From assembly GCF_024323335.1 (NCBI RefSeq), contig NC_066581.1, forward strand, positions 440,287,816 to 440,351,815: 64,000 nucleotides of DNA, given 5' to 3'. The DNA comes from Lathyrus oleraceus (taxonomy: Eukaryota; Streptophyta; Magnoliopsida; Fabales; Fabaceae). How positions within the stretch are numbered: position 1 is the first letter of the stretch; each line of letters starts with the position of its first letter. Position numbers and translations under genes: made by a program. A model generated the notes under the pieces. It did not search any database. It was not told the DNA's origin and was given only the letters and a program-made list of their open reading frames with translations. This document shows positions 47,186 to 58,600 of the stretch, piece after piece.

Positions 47186-49930
47186 AAAAATAAAAACTGA
47201 ATAGGTCGCTAAGTTGAAAACCCGAAAGGGCGGCTTAGGCAAAAAGGAGCGTCTCGGTGGATTGAAAACACGAAAGGGCGATCCGGGCAAAAGTTAGAGA
47301 CACAAAAAATATATAATAATGATATATGTATCCCGCTAGATTGAGTACCTCATCCTGGGGCAATCTAGGCAAAAATTAGGGATTTGGCAAGTAACTGCAT
47401 CCTGACAAGACCTTGTTCTACAACTGTCGTCCGTCAGAGATTCTTGCTCATTATCAACCAAAGCTTCAAATACATCGGGTTCAGAACTGGTGGAGAAATG
47501 GTCATTATGTTCAATGTAGCCCTTTTCCAATATATATCACCAATTTCAAATTTTTAAAGATCTATGGAGTCTTGCCATTCGCAGACTACCATTCTATCAA
47601 ATAAATTTGAGCCTTTTATCCAATTATTGGCACCCTTATCTGTTTCTTTTCAACAAATGTTTTGCATGTTTTGATTAAGAAAATATCATTGTTTCAAACA
47701 ATCAAATTTTTTATAATTTGTTTTTAAACAAAGTGAACATTCACAATGACGAAAGGATACTTAGGAGATCCTCAGTGCTCTCCCAAGGGTGGTATGATCC
47801 CCAACAGGGTAAGATTTTTGTCCATATTCCTGGCATGACTGTATCTCCTCCCTCCGGAACCCCTTGTGATTTATCCTACCAAGTGGATTGCTTGTTGAGA
47901 GTCACCTCTCTTCCCTTCAGCAGAGTAGCAATCTTTCTTCCTCAGGAGCTTGGATCTTTTTGGGCAAGAGGGGTATTTGGTGGTTGATCCCGATAAATCC
48001 TTTATCTCCTCGGATAGATTCCCCAGTAGAGTTGTTGGTGCGATGGACCTTGTGTGTGATAACTCTCGTCCCCAGCTGGAATGACTGATGATTCATCCCT
48101 TGCAGAGTTCTTCGCTTCCTGGTATCTCTGATCCCCAGCAGATTGGACACTCCCCGGTGAACTTGGCTTTCTCTCTTGAGATGTAGTACCGGGTGGTTGA
48201 TTCCTGGACCTGGTTGTGTTAGATATGTCTGTCTGTCAGCATACATCATACATAAACCACGCATATTCATGCATAATTATAACATTCAGATATTCATGTT
48301 GCATTCTTTGCCATATATCGTTGTTTGCTGTCTCATGCTATTTGGTGATATACTTCCCCGAGCAGATGTGTGTGTCTGATCTCTCCATATAGAGTCAGCT
48401 CCATAAGCAGAAAGCGTCTATCCTTTCTTCCATATTCCCCACCGGGTTATATCCTCGTGGATGTTGATTGTTTTTGTTCCTTCCCAACACATATACTGGG
48501 ATGGTTTTCCCCAGTGAGTTATATCCTCACCGAGACAAGTCTTGATTTGGTGTGCCTATCTAGTTTGATCCTAGATCGGTCTCTTGAGACTCTTTTCCTG
48601 TTTCCCCGTGGTAAATGAATAATTGCTCAATAATTAGTAATTATTATCCCCGACAGAGTCTGTGTTTCTCTACCCTCATATCGGTAGTTGTAAACCCTAT
48701 TTCTTCCGTTTTTGCAGAGTAACTATTTTTGCTCATCTTTAATTGGTGACAGTTATCTTCATCAAATATTCGGTGACGATATCCCCTCATCTGCTTGGAT
48801 AATTACCCTGATTACGCAATTTATCCCCAGCGGGCCATCTCTCGTCTACCTTGTTGTTGTTGGTAACGATTGTTCCTCCCCTGAATTGGTCATCATTATA
48901 TACCTAGTTTCGGTATCCCGATGCCTTTTCTTTTCGGTAGATTTATCCTTTATTAACCCAGTAACCGGTTGTGGATAATCGTCCATGCGAGTATATTATC
49001 TCCGTTCTGATGGTAATAGATAGTATATCTCATGCACTCTCAGGTCTAAAGCCTTTTGTTCTTCCCCAGTTGAGTAAGATTCGTATCCCCTTTGAGGAGT
49101 CGAATATCCATCATGTAATCGAGTTTGCTTTTAGCCCTCTTTTGGATGATGAGTGTTTTGGGAATATTCCCCAATTCACGCCTTGGTTGGTCACCTATTA
49201 TATGCCCAGTAACCGGTATCCCTGGTGTTCCTTCCTCTCTGCTCCCTATTATGACTTTTTGTTCCTTGTGGAGTCAGAATCCCTGAGTTGAAGTATACCT
49301 TTTAGGTTTTCCTCAAATGTTTTATAGTTTTGATATCTCTCACCCTTATACCGGTCTTAGATATTCATTCTTCCCGAGCATGTTTTGTCGGTGTTCAGAT
49401 CCCATGTCTCGTTGAGCTTATTACCCAGTAAACCGGTAATACCTCGTCCCGCTACTTCCCCAGGAGTATCCTTGTGGACATCCCCAGCGAAGTCCCTTAG
49501 TGGATTGTTTTCATCCGAATTTTATCCGAAGTATCCGCTGTGGATAGTTTTTTGCTATATTGGCATATTCCCTAATACATGCATCTTCTAGTCAGCTCGA
49601 GTCTTTCCATTGGGTCTTTTCCCTTTGGAATTTTGTTCCCCACGCTTTGAGTCGTGACCTGCTCGCGCATTTTTATCCCTTTTCTATCCCCAGGAGAGTC
49701 CCCAGGGTCTTGGTCCCATGGAGTGAATTGCTCATATGGATTATCAGTGGCTTCTGATTTCTTTGCTTTTGTGGACACATATCTCCACAAAGTGCTACCA
49801 TTTTTCATACCTACATTTGCATCATGAGGTCTCTTAGGGACCAAAATTCGTCTCTTTGTTATTATTTAAGCCCATTTTACCCCGTCGAGACGAAGATTTT
49901 AACCTTCACTTCTCCGGCTAGAATGACCTT
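47186..49930 (+). repeat. Ogre-3 3' UTR, hairpin-rich
   Basis: Homologous to the Ogre-1 and Ogre-2 3' UTRs but in plus orientation and less repeated. Two GNRA-type mini-hairpins follow the stop (47221-47230 and 47269-47278, the second weakened). One long hairpin lies at 48992-49027 (TATATTATCT/AGATAGTATA), and short hairpins include CTACC/GGTAG at 48670-48687 and TTACC/GGTAA at 49421-49439. Motifs of the form TCCCCAGnAGAGT recur, best at 49687-49704. ORFs here are not conserved as proteins. Confidence 0.82.
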
Positions 49931-49942
49931 AAATAGGGGCAT
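49931..49942 (+). other. Polypurine tract, Ogre-3
   Basis: AAATAGGGGCAT directly before the LTR start TGTAAGACCC, as in the other Ogre copies. Confidence 0.8.
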
Positions 49943-50322
49943 TGTAAGACCCCAATTTTGACCCTAAGATCCCTCATAACATCATAACATTGCATTTGCA
50001 TTGCCTCAAGGATCTTTAGCATCTTGGTTCCCTTTGCCTTTGGGTGGGACTCCTTGTGATTGGTTTGAGATCACCAAGCATGCTTGAATTATACATCATT
50101 GTTTCTCTTACTTTTGTTTACTAACCAAAAGCACAAAAATGTGTCACTAACATCTTTTGTTTGAAGCTTGAGTATCATCCAAGACACTTTGTGGGTTCTA
50201 TTTAGATGATCAGTCAACACAAGGGAATGGCTTGAGATACTTCCAACAGGTTCAAATGGGGTCTATTCGTCAGTCAAAACGTTAATCTTGAAGGAGCAAA
50301 AGTTTGTTCATGAGTTGTCATG

Positions 50323-50425
50323 CTCGCTAGGCGAGCAGAATGGGTCGCCTAGCGAGTCCCAAGAAAAGCCACCAGAATCACCTACACTCAGAGGAATTTC
50401 TTGAACTGTCATGCTCGCTAGGCGA
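50323..50425 (+). promoter_or_regulatory. Palindromic CTCGCTAGGCGA cluster in U3
   Basis: CTCGCTAGGCGA at 50323-50334 and its exact reverse complement TCGCCTAGCGAG at 50345-50356 form a 12 bp stem with a 10 nt loop. Each arm is itself near-palindromic. A third copy lies at 50414-50425. They sit 200-300 bp upstream of the TATA box. A protein-binding role is possible but unproven. Confidence 0.6.
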
Positions 50426-50439
50426 AGCCCACGTGTTTA

Positions 50440-50552
50440 AAAAAAACGAAAAACGAAAAAAAAATAAAGAAGAACGAAAAAAAAAAGAAAAAAAAAGAAC
50501 GAAAAAAAATAAATAAAATAAATAAATAAATAAATAAATAAAATATAACAAA
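50440..50552 (+). repeat. A-rich low-complexity tract
   Basis: Irregular runs of A with ACGAA and (AAAT)n units, within the U3 of the Ogre-3 LTR. No target duplication or gene end adjoins it. Confidence 0.9.
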
Positions 50553-50608
50553 AAAATTTTGGACTTGGGCCTCCCTCATTTGAGCCCACAGGTCCACAAA
50601 AATCAGGT

Positions 50609-50615
50609 TATAAAT
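50609..50615 (+). promoter_or_regulatory. Putative TATA box, Ogre-3 LTR
   Basis: TATAAAT about 667 bp into the LTR, followed 25-35 bp later by the probable start region (GAAACAAAAGGCC). This would divide the LTR into U3 of about 0.7 kb and R-U5 of about 1.4 kb. Confidence 0.5.
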
Positions 50616-52055
50616 TCAGAGTTTCAGTGAAACAAAAGGCCATTCTATTCCTATTACCCTGGCAGGGAAAAAGATAGTGAGAGAAGAGCTAACAGAGTTC
50701 AGAGCAACCTCCAGAGACTGAAGGGAACTCATCGGCAAAGAACCAATTCCCTCTCATATAAACCCTCAGATTGCTTTGCAAACCCAACCGGGCAATTCAA
50801 TTTCATTCGATCTCTCTAGTCACGTTTGCCTTATTCCCATTACTTTATGCTTTTAATTTGAATGTTCTGAATGTATGAGGTATTATGGGTGAATTTGATA
50901 CCCTTTTGATGCATGTGTTTGACAAGAGGTTTAGGCCTCCTACCCTTGGTTGCTTTTTGTGAATTTTAATGGCATGATTCATGTGGTTACATTTTGATTT
51001 GGGGGCAACTCTTGATTACCCTATCTTGTTTCTCTAACCTCTTTGTTGAGTTTTGTTTTGTGAGGGCTCATATGACTCTTGCAGAGATGGCTTTCCTGGT
51101 GTTCCACTTTATTTGTGGGATACCACCTGGAGGTTTATTCCGATTACCTGTATTAACTCACTTTCTTTGATGGTGCTAGCTTGGAAGAGTCTTTGGGTTT
51201 CTTATTTATCTAATTGTTGTTACTTCGGATCTTTATCAGTACGGTAGATCTCTCGATCCCTTTACTTTTCCCGCATGTTACTGATTTCTTAGGTTTCGTA
51301 TAGCCTCTCGTGGCATGTCATTTAAGGTAGCGCGGTTCCTTCATCTAGGACTGCCTTTTTGCATGAGCATCCCTAAACACCCCAAACCCATTGATTTTTC
51401 TTCTCCTAAGAACACGTTATCTCCTTCTACTATAGGCGAGTAAGTCTCCAAAAGTCGAGCATCGGTAGATTGCGTAGTAACCGTTCACCCCAAAACACAA
51501 CCTTTACCCCATAGGTGGTCGAACTATGTTTTTCTCTGATTTTCATCCCAGATGAGATACGTAGGCATAAGATGTGATGTCTTAGCGAGCACACTCCTCT
51601 TTAACCCATAGGTAGCCGAGCTACGAAGACTCTGATTCTCAGATTCAGATGAGATACGTATGCAGTGGATGCGACGTCCGTGCGAGTCATTTTCTTTTGA
51701 CCCTTCTTTTAGTAAGTAGTACATTAGATAAACATATACGCTTTTCTCATCCCTTCAATCATGTTTGCACAAATAAATTTTCAAAAAAAAAACAACAACC
51801 TTTGCAACAAATGTGAAAAGGGCTCCCTAGGAGTACCTAGGATGCTTTGGGTGCCTAACACCTTCCCATTGCATAACCAACCCCCTTACCCAGGTCTCTG
51901 ACATTTTTACTAGTTTTTGATTCGATAAAACTTTTAGGTTTTTGTTCGCTTTCTAACCATTCCTTTGGATAAATAGAAGTGCGGTGGCGACTCGACTTGT
52001 ATGATTTACCTTGGATTTAGTCAATATCTCTAATTGTAACGAATACCCCGTTACA

Positions 52056-52660
52056 CCAACACATCGATGTGAGGTAATGGGAAATCATCTTTCGGGCTAG
52101 CTCTATTCAAAACCCGGTAGTCCATACACATCCTCACCTTTCCATCCTTCTTCGGTATCAGCACAATGTTCGCGACCCAAGGCGGATAATTAGTGACAGC
52201 TAGGAAACCAGCATCCAACTGCTTTTGTACCTCCTCTTTGATTTTCATGGCCATCTCAGGTCGAGTTCTGCGCAAATTCTGCTTCACTGGAGGACAATCT
52301 TCTCTCAATGGCAACTTGTGCACAACAATATTGGTATCCAACCCTGGCATATCTTGGTAAGACCAGGCGAAGATATCAACATACTCTTTCAACAGTGCTA
52401 CCATTCTGCTCTTGACATTCACCTCCAAAGCGGCCCCAATTTTCACTTCCTTTATGACCTCCTCGGTACCCAGATTAACAATCTCAACTTGCTCCTCTTG
52501 CGGCTGAATCACCTTCTCCTCTTGTTTCAACAACCTGGCTAACTCTTCCGGCAGTTCACAATCTTCTTCGCCTTCTTCTTCGGCATGATAGATCGGGTTG
52601 TCGAAGTCATATAGGGGTGTAACAGAATTGTTTTCAATGAGATCCAGAGAATGATCGCAT
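52056..52660 (-). pseudogene. Tat-4 pol exon 2: RT N-terminal part, cut by Ogre-3
   Basis: An RT linker and the first RT motifs of a diverged Tat family: DIFAWSYQDMPGLD, VKQNLRRTRPEM, VRMCMDYRVLNRASPKDDF, ending at HIDVLV. Ogre-3 interrupts it there. The rest of RT, RNases H and integrase should lie before base 1 beyond the Ogre-3 5' end. It is recognisably related to Ogre-1 but much less similar than the three Ogre copies are to one another. There is no internal stop in this piece. Confidence 0.92.
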
Positions 52661-52926
52661 CTGCATGAATGTTGATTCATGCATTGCTTTAGAGTAGGGA
52701 CGAGACAAATTAAAAGGAAGAAAAATTAAAATAAACACTGCCATTTTTTTAAACTGCAAAAATAAATGAAAAACAGGGAACACCACTTTTAAAGCGAAAA
52801 ACATCCATTTATTAATGATGCAAATAATGCAAAATGAAACATGAGGTGGCCCTTACAATGGACCATTACGTTTTGGGCAAAACGTATGGCTTTCATGCAA
52901 ACAAAATTAACAAACAGAAATATTAC
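52661..52926 (-). other. Pro-RT intron, Tat-4
   Basis: Donor GTAATA at 52926, acceptor TTCATGCAG ending at 52661; 266 nt, phase 2, frame preserved across the junction. The acceptor lies in a hairpin of different sequence from the Ogre copies: TGCATGAAT at 52662-52670 and ATTCATGCA at 52675-52683, 9 bp stem with a 4 nt loop. Confidence 0.75.
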
Positions 52927-55900
52927 TCTTCACGCAGAGTGACAGTGATGATCTTTTCGGCCTTCCAGTTCTGGATCTCCATTCCTGGTATGCACGGTTT
53001 TATCCACGAGTCAAGCTCGCAGTCACTGTTAGTCTCTTCACCCACCGCACAGACGCGATCTGGATCTAGCATTCCAGCACTGGTGAACGTGAACGGTTGA
53101 CGACGTCCTCTATTCTGTCCAGACGAGCCTTGGCTCGACTGATAACCAACCCCAAACCTATCTTCTTTCACCGCAATATCTACCATTCTTCCCCAACCTG
53201 GGGCTTCTCCACTTCTCACCACCTCCACAGCCTGTTTATAAGACGCAATGGACGACTTCTTCTCTTTCTAAGAAAAAATGGCACTCTCCACCTTGACGGT
53301 TTCAAACGCCTGACTCGGTGTTTCAAATATTTCACCGTCCATTTCCACATATTTGAATGATGACAACTGGCTGACAAAAATATCCTCCTCCCCACACACT
53401 ATTACGACCTGCCCGTCCCAGATATACTTTAACTTCTGGTGTAAAGTCGAAGTTACTACCCCAGCAACGTGTATCCATGGTCGACCCAACAAGCAACTGT
53501 ATGTCGGCTGAATGTCCATGACATAGAACACAGACTTGAACACCTCGGGACCAATCTTCACAAGGAGCTCAACTTCCCCAAACACAGCCCTCTTAGAGCC
53601 ATCAAACGCTCTAACCACCAAATCAGTCGGCCTCAAAACCACTCTTTCGCAGTCCAACTTAGCCAAGGCCTTCTTAGGCAACACATTGAGTGACGAGCCT
53701 GTATCAACCAGAACATGCGAAAGCACAGCTCCTTTACACTCCATCGAAATGTGTAGTGCCTTATTGTGATTGCGCCCGTCCACAGTAAGATCGAGATCAG
53801 TGAAACCCAACCCATGGCTGGCATTAACATTTGATACCACTATCTCTAGTTGATTGACTGTAATCTCCTGCGGTACGTAGGCCCTCTTCAAGATTTTTAA
53901 CAAAGCATCTCTATGGCCTTCTGAACTCAGCAGCAAAGATAAGATTGAAATCTTGGACGGAGTCTGCTGCAAATGATAAACAAGTTTGTACTCAGACTTC
54001 TTGATAATCCTTAAAAACTCCTCGGCTTCAGCATCAATCTCATTCTCCGGCCCAACAGGCGCCGGTGCCGCTTTAGGAGTACCCTCATTCACCACCTGTT
54101 TACCTTTTGCCCTGGCTAAAGCCTCGACCTTATCTCTCTGTTCTTTTTCTCCATCCCCTCCTCTCAACGTATCAGGCGCAAACAACCTCCCGCTGCGAGT
54201 GAAACCACTAAGTCCGGCATTATCCACCTTTGAAATGGTGATATCACTTGCAACCTGATCTTCCCTCTTTTCTCCATTACAATACACCTCCCCACCATAG
54301 TCCCACGGCACAGCATCATCATTTTCATACGCGATAGGTCCAGGCACCGTGATGGTAACTGGAGCCGCATCTGCCGGTACTGACAAGTGGACAGGATCAA
54401 AATAAATGGTTATTGTTGAAACATCCTCCTTCTCCAAAGCAACTTTCTCAAATCGGAGGCTTCCCTCATCCATCATTCTCTGAATCGTCTCCCTCAACAT
54501 TACACACCTATTTGTAGTGACAGTGCAAGCAGCACAACAATTATCACAACCAGGGAAAACCCCACTCTTCATCAGATGTCTCTTGACCACAAACATTGGA
54601 GTCCTTAACTGATCCACATCCGTCACCTCTATTTTTATTTCATCCTCAGAAATAGCATTCACCCCCATATGACCATGCGTCGGCATGGGATTAGCATTAA
54701 CATTCGGCGATGGTGCGAAATTGATGGCTTTGGAATCCACCAAGTCTTGGACAACATGCTTAAAGGCTTTACAACCCTCAATATTGTGCCCGGGAGCACC
54801 AGAATGGAATTCACACTTTGCGTTCTCATCATAACTGGCAGGCCTCTGATCTGGTCTTAACGGAGCTAACGTCCTCAGCTGAACCAACCCAAGATCCTTC
54901 AACTTCTTAAACAGGAGAGCATACGTCATGGGTGGCCTATCAAACTGACGATCTGCCATCCTTCCTCTCACTTGGTACCCAACTCTTTGTGTTCTCTGTT
55001 GAAATGGCTGCTGTTGCTGTTGCTGTTGTGCGGGTTGATTATCAACAGGAATCGCTACTACAGCAGTATGCAAGTAGTAATGATTCCTACCGTGTCCTTT
55101 TTGGGCATACACAACACTCGAATTACCCTCTTTCTTGCGCTGACCATTACCAAAGGGCTTCTTTACTCCAAACGACGGAGCATTTCCCTGTATTTTCCCA
55201 ATTCTCAGCCAACTTTCAATCCTCTCACCAGCCACTACTATATCTACAAAGCCGGTAACTGGACATCCCACCATCCTTTCAGCAAAAGTCCCCTGAAGGG
55301 TACCCATGAACAAATCCGACATCTCCCGATCCACTAATGGAGGTTGAACTCTGGAAGCCAACTCTCTCCACCTTTGTGCATACTCTTTAAACCCTTCATT
55401 CGGCTTTTGAGACATACCCTGCAACTGGGTGCGACTTGGTGCCATGTCAGCATTAAATTGGTACTGTTTGAAGAAAGCATCCCCCAAATCCTGCCAGCTC
55501 TTAATATCTTATGATCTCAACTTGGTGTACCACTCAAGAGACCCACCAGATAAGCTATCCTGGAAGAAGTACATCCAGAGCTTCCGATCCATGGTGTAGG
55601 GAGATATCTTTCGAACAAAGGTCTGAAGATGAGTTTCCGGGCAAGAACTCCCATTATACTTATCAAACGTGGGCACTTTGAACTTCTGTGGAATCACAAT
55701 CCCCTCAACCAGCCCCATGTTTGTCATATTAATAGTCCCAGGAGAGGTATGGCTTTCCAGAGCCCTGATCTTTTCTGCTAGTACCTGAATCTCTTTATTC
55801 GGCGGTTGAACACCATATTGACCGAACTGCTCATTCAGCATAGAGAACTGATCCTCTTCCTTATCCTCCACAGCCCCAAAGAAAGGAGGAAACTGAGTGT

Positions 55901-56303
55901 CCTTCAGAGTGTTGCCCACAGGACATAGTCCACCGCCTGCAGCAAAACCAAAACCACCACCATTGTTGAGGACTACACCAGCAGTAGTTGCCTTCCTTCT
56001 GGGATCGCCACCATCCCTAGAACCACCAGGACCATTGTTGGAGGTACCCTCTTGATTATTGCCACTATTGGCAACCGAAGCCCGCTCAAGCTTCTCCACC
56101 TTCTCGGAGATTGCTTTCTGCCCCAGGGCGAACCCTTGCATGGCGTTGATCAACTCACTCATCTTCTCTTTCAGCTCGAGAATGTCAGCGTTGGGTGGAT
56201 CCATCATTCTGGGTTTATTGCGTCTGGTAAAGTATCTGTGAGGATGAGCTACGTGTAGAGGAATGACTCGGCGTGCGCGAGCAATGATTCCTGAGTCAAT
56301 CAA
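52927..56303 (-). pseudogene. Tat-4 gag-protease, two in-frame stops
   Basis: One reading frame from about 56320 to the intron donor, broken only by TAA at 55509-55511 and TAG at 53268-53270. Gag has a helical N-terminus (ILELKEKMSELINAMQG), a Gly/Asn-rich linker, the capsid-like region (KFKVPTFDKYNGSSCPETHL, LSGGSLEWYTKL, FKEYAQRWREL), a Gln tract and the variant knuckle CEFHSGAPGHNIEGC, spaced exactly as in Ogre. The protease has DTGSS intact in VLVDTGSSLNVLP and CLLGRPWIH. ATG-less HRYFTRRNKPRM precedes the first Met (MDPPN), as in Ogre. Despite deeper nesting it is less damaged than Ogre-3. Confidence 0.9.
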
Positions 56304-57544
56304 ACATGTTAGATACTGACACCTGCAAAATAGAAGACAAGTTATTATGATTCATGCATGAATGCAATGTCTATCCATATGAGGAACATTCTGTCCTTCA
56401 ATCCTGGCTTCATTGAGACGGATAATAATTCGACAACAACATTCTCACATAAATCGTCTGGCTTCGCCGTATAGAACAGAAAATTGTGAGGATGCCTCTC
56501 AACCAGAACCTCAATCAAGAATGTACCCCGCATATGGATAAACATGAGTTAGATGCGGATGAATGCAAAATGGGAATGATGCAGATGCATGAATGCAATT
56601 CATAGTGCCATCCTCCAAGACATCTGAACACCAACTGTACGGAAATTCCGGTCTCTGAACTGATCACAACCATCCAAGGGACTAAGTAACCACATATCCA
56701 ACTCGGGGGTTCCGAAATAAATGAAACCGGAGGATAAATCACCACCATCATAAGAAAGTCACTGAACGGATAACAACCAGATCATCTGAACAAGTAACCT
56801 CAAATCCAACTCAGGGGATCCGAAATAAACAGAACCCGCTCATAAATACCACGGACAGAACTCCGGCGTCTCAGAAATAAATCCATAAATCCAACTTATA
56901 AATAGAACCCAAATTACGGACCGAACCAAAGTCACCATCAAAGAGTCGCCAACAGAACCTGTATCTGTAGAAATCAAACCCCTCCCCTCACAGGTGAATT
57001 CTAATAAGGTCATCCTAAGGCGGATAATGGTATCAACAATCGGACGAGATACTCAACGAGTTTGCCCTTTCGGGTGTGCCGTGTAGCTCTCATAAGATCA
57101 TCTAAACCAAAGATCCGGGAAAGAACGGTCACCGAAGTCAACAGCTCAAAAGAGGTAACCCAACCATAGTGGAAACTCCACCAGGAAGAGCTCTCCCAGA
57201 AGAACCTCGTCCGGCTGTGGTATGTCACGTCTCAACATCATCTTGATCCAACATAAGTAGAGACATGAGATCATGCTAATCCTGGGTGTATACTTGGGCT
57301 TTGGGTTTTCGCCCCACTCAGAACACCCACCCCCAAATCAGAGAAACCACACCTGTCCAGGATCCAACACGGTGATAACATGATGCATGCAAACATATAT
57401 GCAAATATATACAATCACAGTATAATAATCACAAATGCAATAAATAAGCAGTAAAAGCAACCCAAACTACCCTAAAAACTACGCTAGAGAGCGCTAGGAT
57501 TGACTCGCTTAGGGAAGATGGACCAGCAAGAGGTCAACAAGCAT
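56304..57544 (-). other. Tat-4 leader; no ORF1
   Basis: About 1.2 kb between primer site and gag. There is no long ORF and no match to Ogre ORF1, so this family lacks the extra ORF at this place. It contains a twice-repeated phrase around 56700 and 56815 (CAACTC, GGGG, TCCGAAATAAA) and a CCCGAAAGGG mini-hairpin (sense, 57065-57074), as in the Ogre 3' UTR. Confidence 0.7.
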
Positions 57545-57562
57545 TCCCCAGCAGAGTCGCCA
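57545..57562 (-). other. Primer-binding site, Tat-4
   Basis: Sense TGGCGACTCTGCTGGGGA, identical to the Ogre site, 10 nt from the presumed LTR edge at 57573. Confidence 0.88.
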
Positions 57563-58102
57563 GCTATCACAATGCGAAAAACAACCGGCGGAAAATACAG
57601 AGCCACCACCGATGCTATTCATCCTATGACGGAAAGGGAGCGCAGGACTAACCTAAGAAAGGGAAAGGAACAGTCTTACGACCAGATATTACAAGGTACG
57701 GGAGTCGGTTACGCAAGGGGAAGGTATTAGCACCCCTCACGTCCGCCGTACTCGACGGGATCCACGCTCAAAAGATAGCTCAAAGGAAAGGAAAAGGGTT
57801 GTTAATAAACTGCTCAAAGAAATTGCACAAACTGGAATAATAAACAGGTGAAAGAAGAAAGAAGACGGAGGAAATGGACTCGCCAGGTTGCATCCTGGGC
57901 CTACGTAGTTTGTCAGAAACAAACATCAGAGTCAACGTAGTTCGGGAAAGGGAGACATTCTCGCTAAGACATCGCGTCTTATGCCTACGTATCTTCTCTA
58001 TCCAGAGAAGAATCAGAGCACTCGTAGCTCGGCTAACGCACGCCGAAACAAGACACTAAAAAGGGACGCTGAGACGTCAAAAGAAACACTCAAAAGGAAA
58101 CG

Positions 58103-58325
58103 GAATGCCAATACATGGACTTACTCCCGACTCCCAACAATAACAAACAAAAGGAAACAGAATGCCAATACATGGACTTACACCCGACTCCTAACAACAA
58201 CAAACCAAACAGGAAACAGAATGCCAATACATGGACTTACACCCGACTCCTAACAATAACCCAACAAAAGGAAACAGAATGCCAATACATGGACTTACAC
58301 CCGACTCCCAACAATAGCAAACGCT
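58103..58325 (-). repeat. 57-59 bp minisatellite in Tat-4 LTR, four copies
   Basis: GAATGCCAATACATGGACTT followed by ACTCCCGACTCC or similar recurs at 58103, 58160, 58219 and 58277. Related to the minisatellite of the Ogre-1 LTR. Confidence 0.88.
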
Positions 58326-58384
58326 AACCAGCAAACACCAAAGGAAAAGGTCATCAGAACAAACCCCAACAAATAAACCCCAAA

Positions 58385-58600
58385 GATGAACCCCAAGTGA
58401 ATAACCATCATCACAAATGAACCCCAATATGAACCCCAAGTAACAACAACCGTCACAAATGAACCCCGAGATGAACCCCAAATGAATGACAACCGTCACA
58501 AATGAACCCCGAGATGAACCCCAAATGAATGACAACCGTCACAAATGAACCCCGAGATGAACCCCAAATGAATGACAACCGTCACAAATGAACCCCGAAT
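58385..58600 (-). repeat. 43 bp tandem repeat in Tat-4 LTR
   Basis: CGTCACAAATGAACCCC starts at 58451, 58494, 58537 and 58580, an exact 43 bp period with no differences seen between complete copies. Looser ATGAACCCC repeats extend left to 58385. Perfect identity implies recent expansion or homogenisation. Confidence 0.92.

Larger units (their letters stand above)
49943..52055 (+). mobile_element. Ogre-3 3' LTR
   Basis: 2113 bp from TGTAAGACCC to CCCCGTTACA, much shorter than the LTRs of Ogre-1 and Ogre-2. Its first 200 bp and last 350 bp match theirs; the middle does not. It holds a palindrome cluster (50323-50425), an A-rich tract (50440-50552), a TATA box (50609) and PBS-like TGGCGACTC at 51985-51993. 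The right flank CCAAC (52056-52060) is the expected target duplication in Tat-4. Confidence 0.93.

Noticed and set aside
49687..49704. Possible tRNA gene fragment matching a tRNA 3' end
   Set aside because: Only the terminal 18 bases match; no tRNA arms upstream. Treated instead as a PBS-complement motif.
50440..50552. A-rich tract as poly(A) tail of a retrogene or LINE
   Set aside because: It lies in the middle of an LTR with no coding sequence upstream and no flanking duplication.
53268..53270. Programmed stop readthrough at the TAG in Tat-4 after the protease
   Set aside because: The stop lies after the protease domain in a variable region. No readthrough signal such as CARYYA follows, so a random nonsense mutation is simpler.
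58103..58325. CRISPR-like regular repeats
   Set aside because: Plant LTR minisatellite: units are contiguous without unique spacers, and no cas genes are present.
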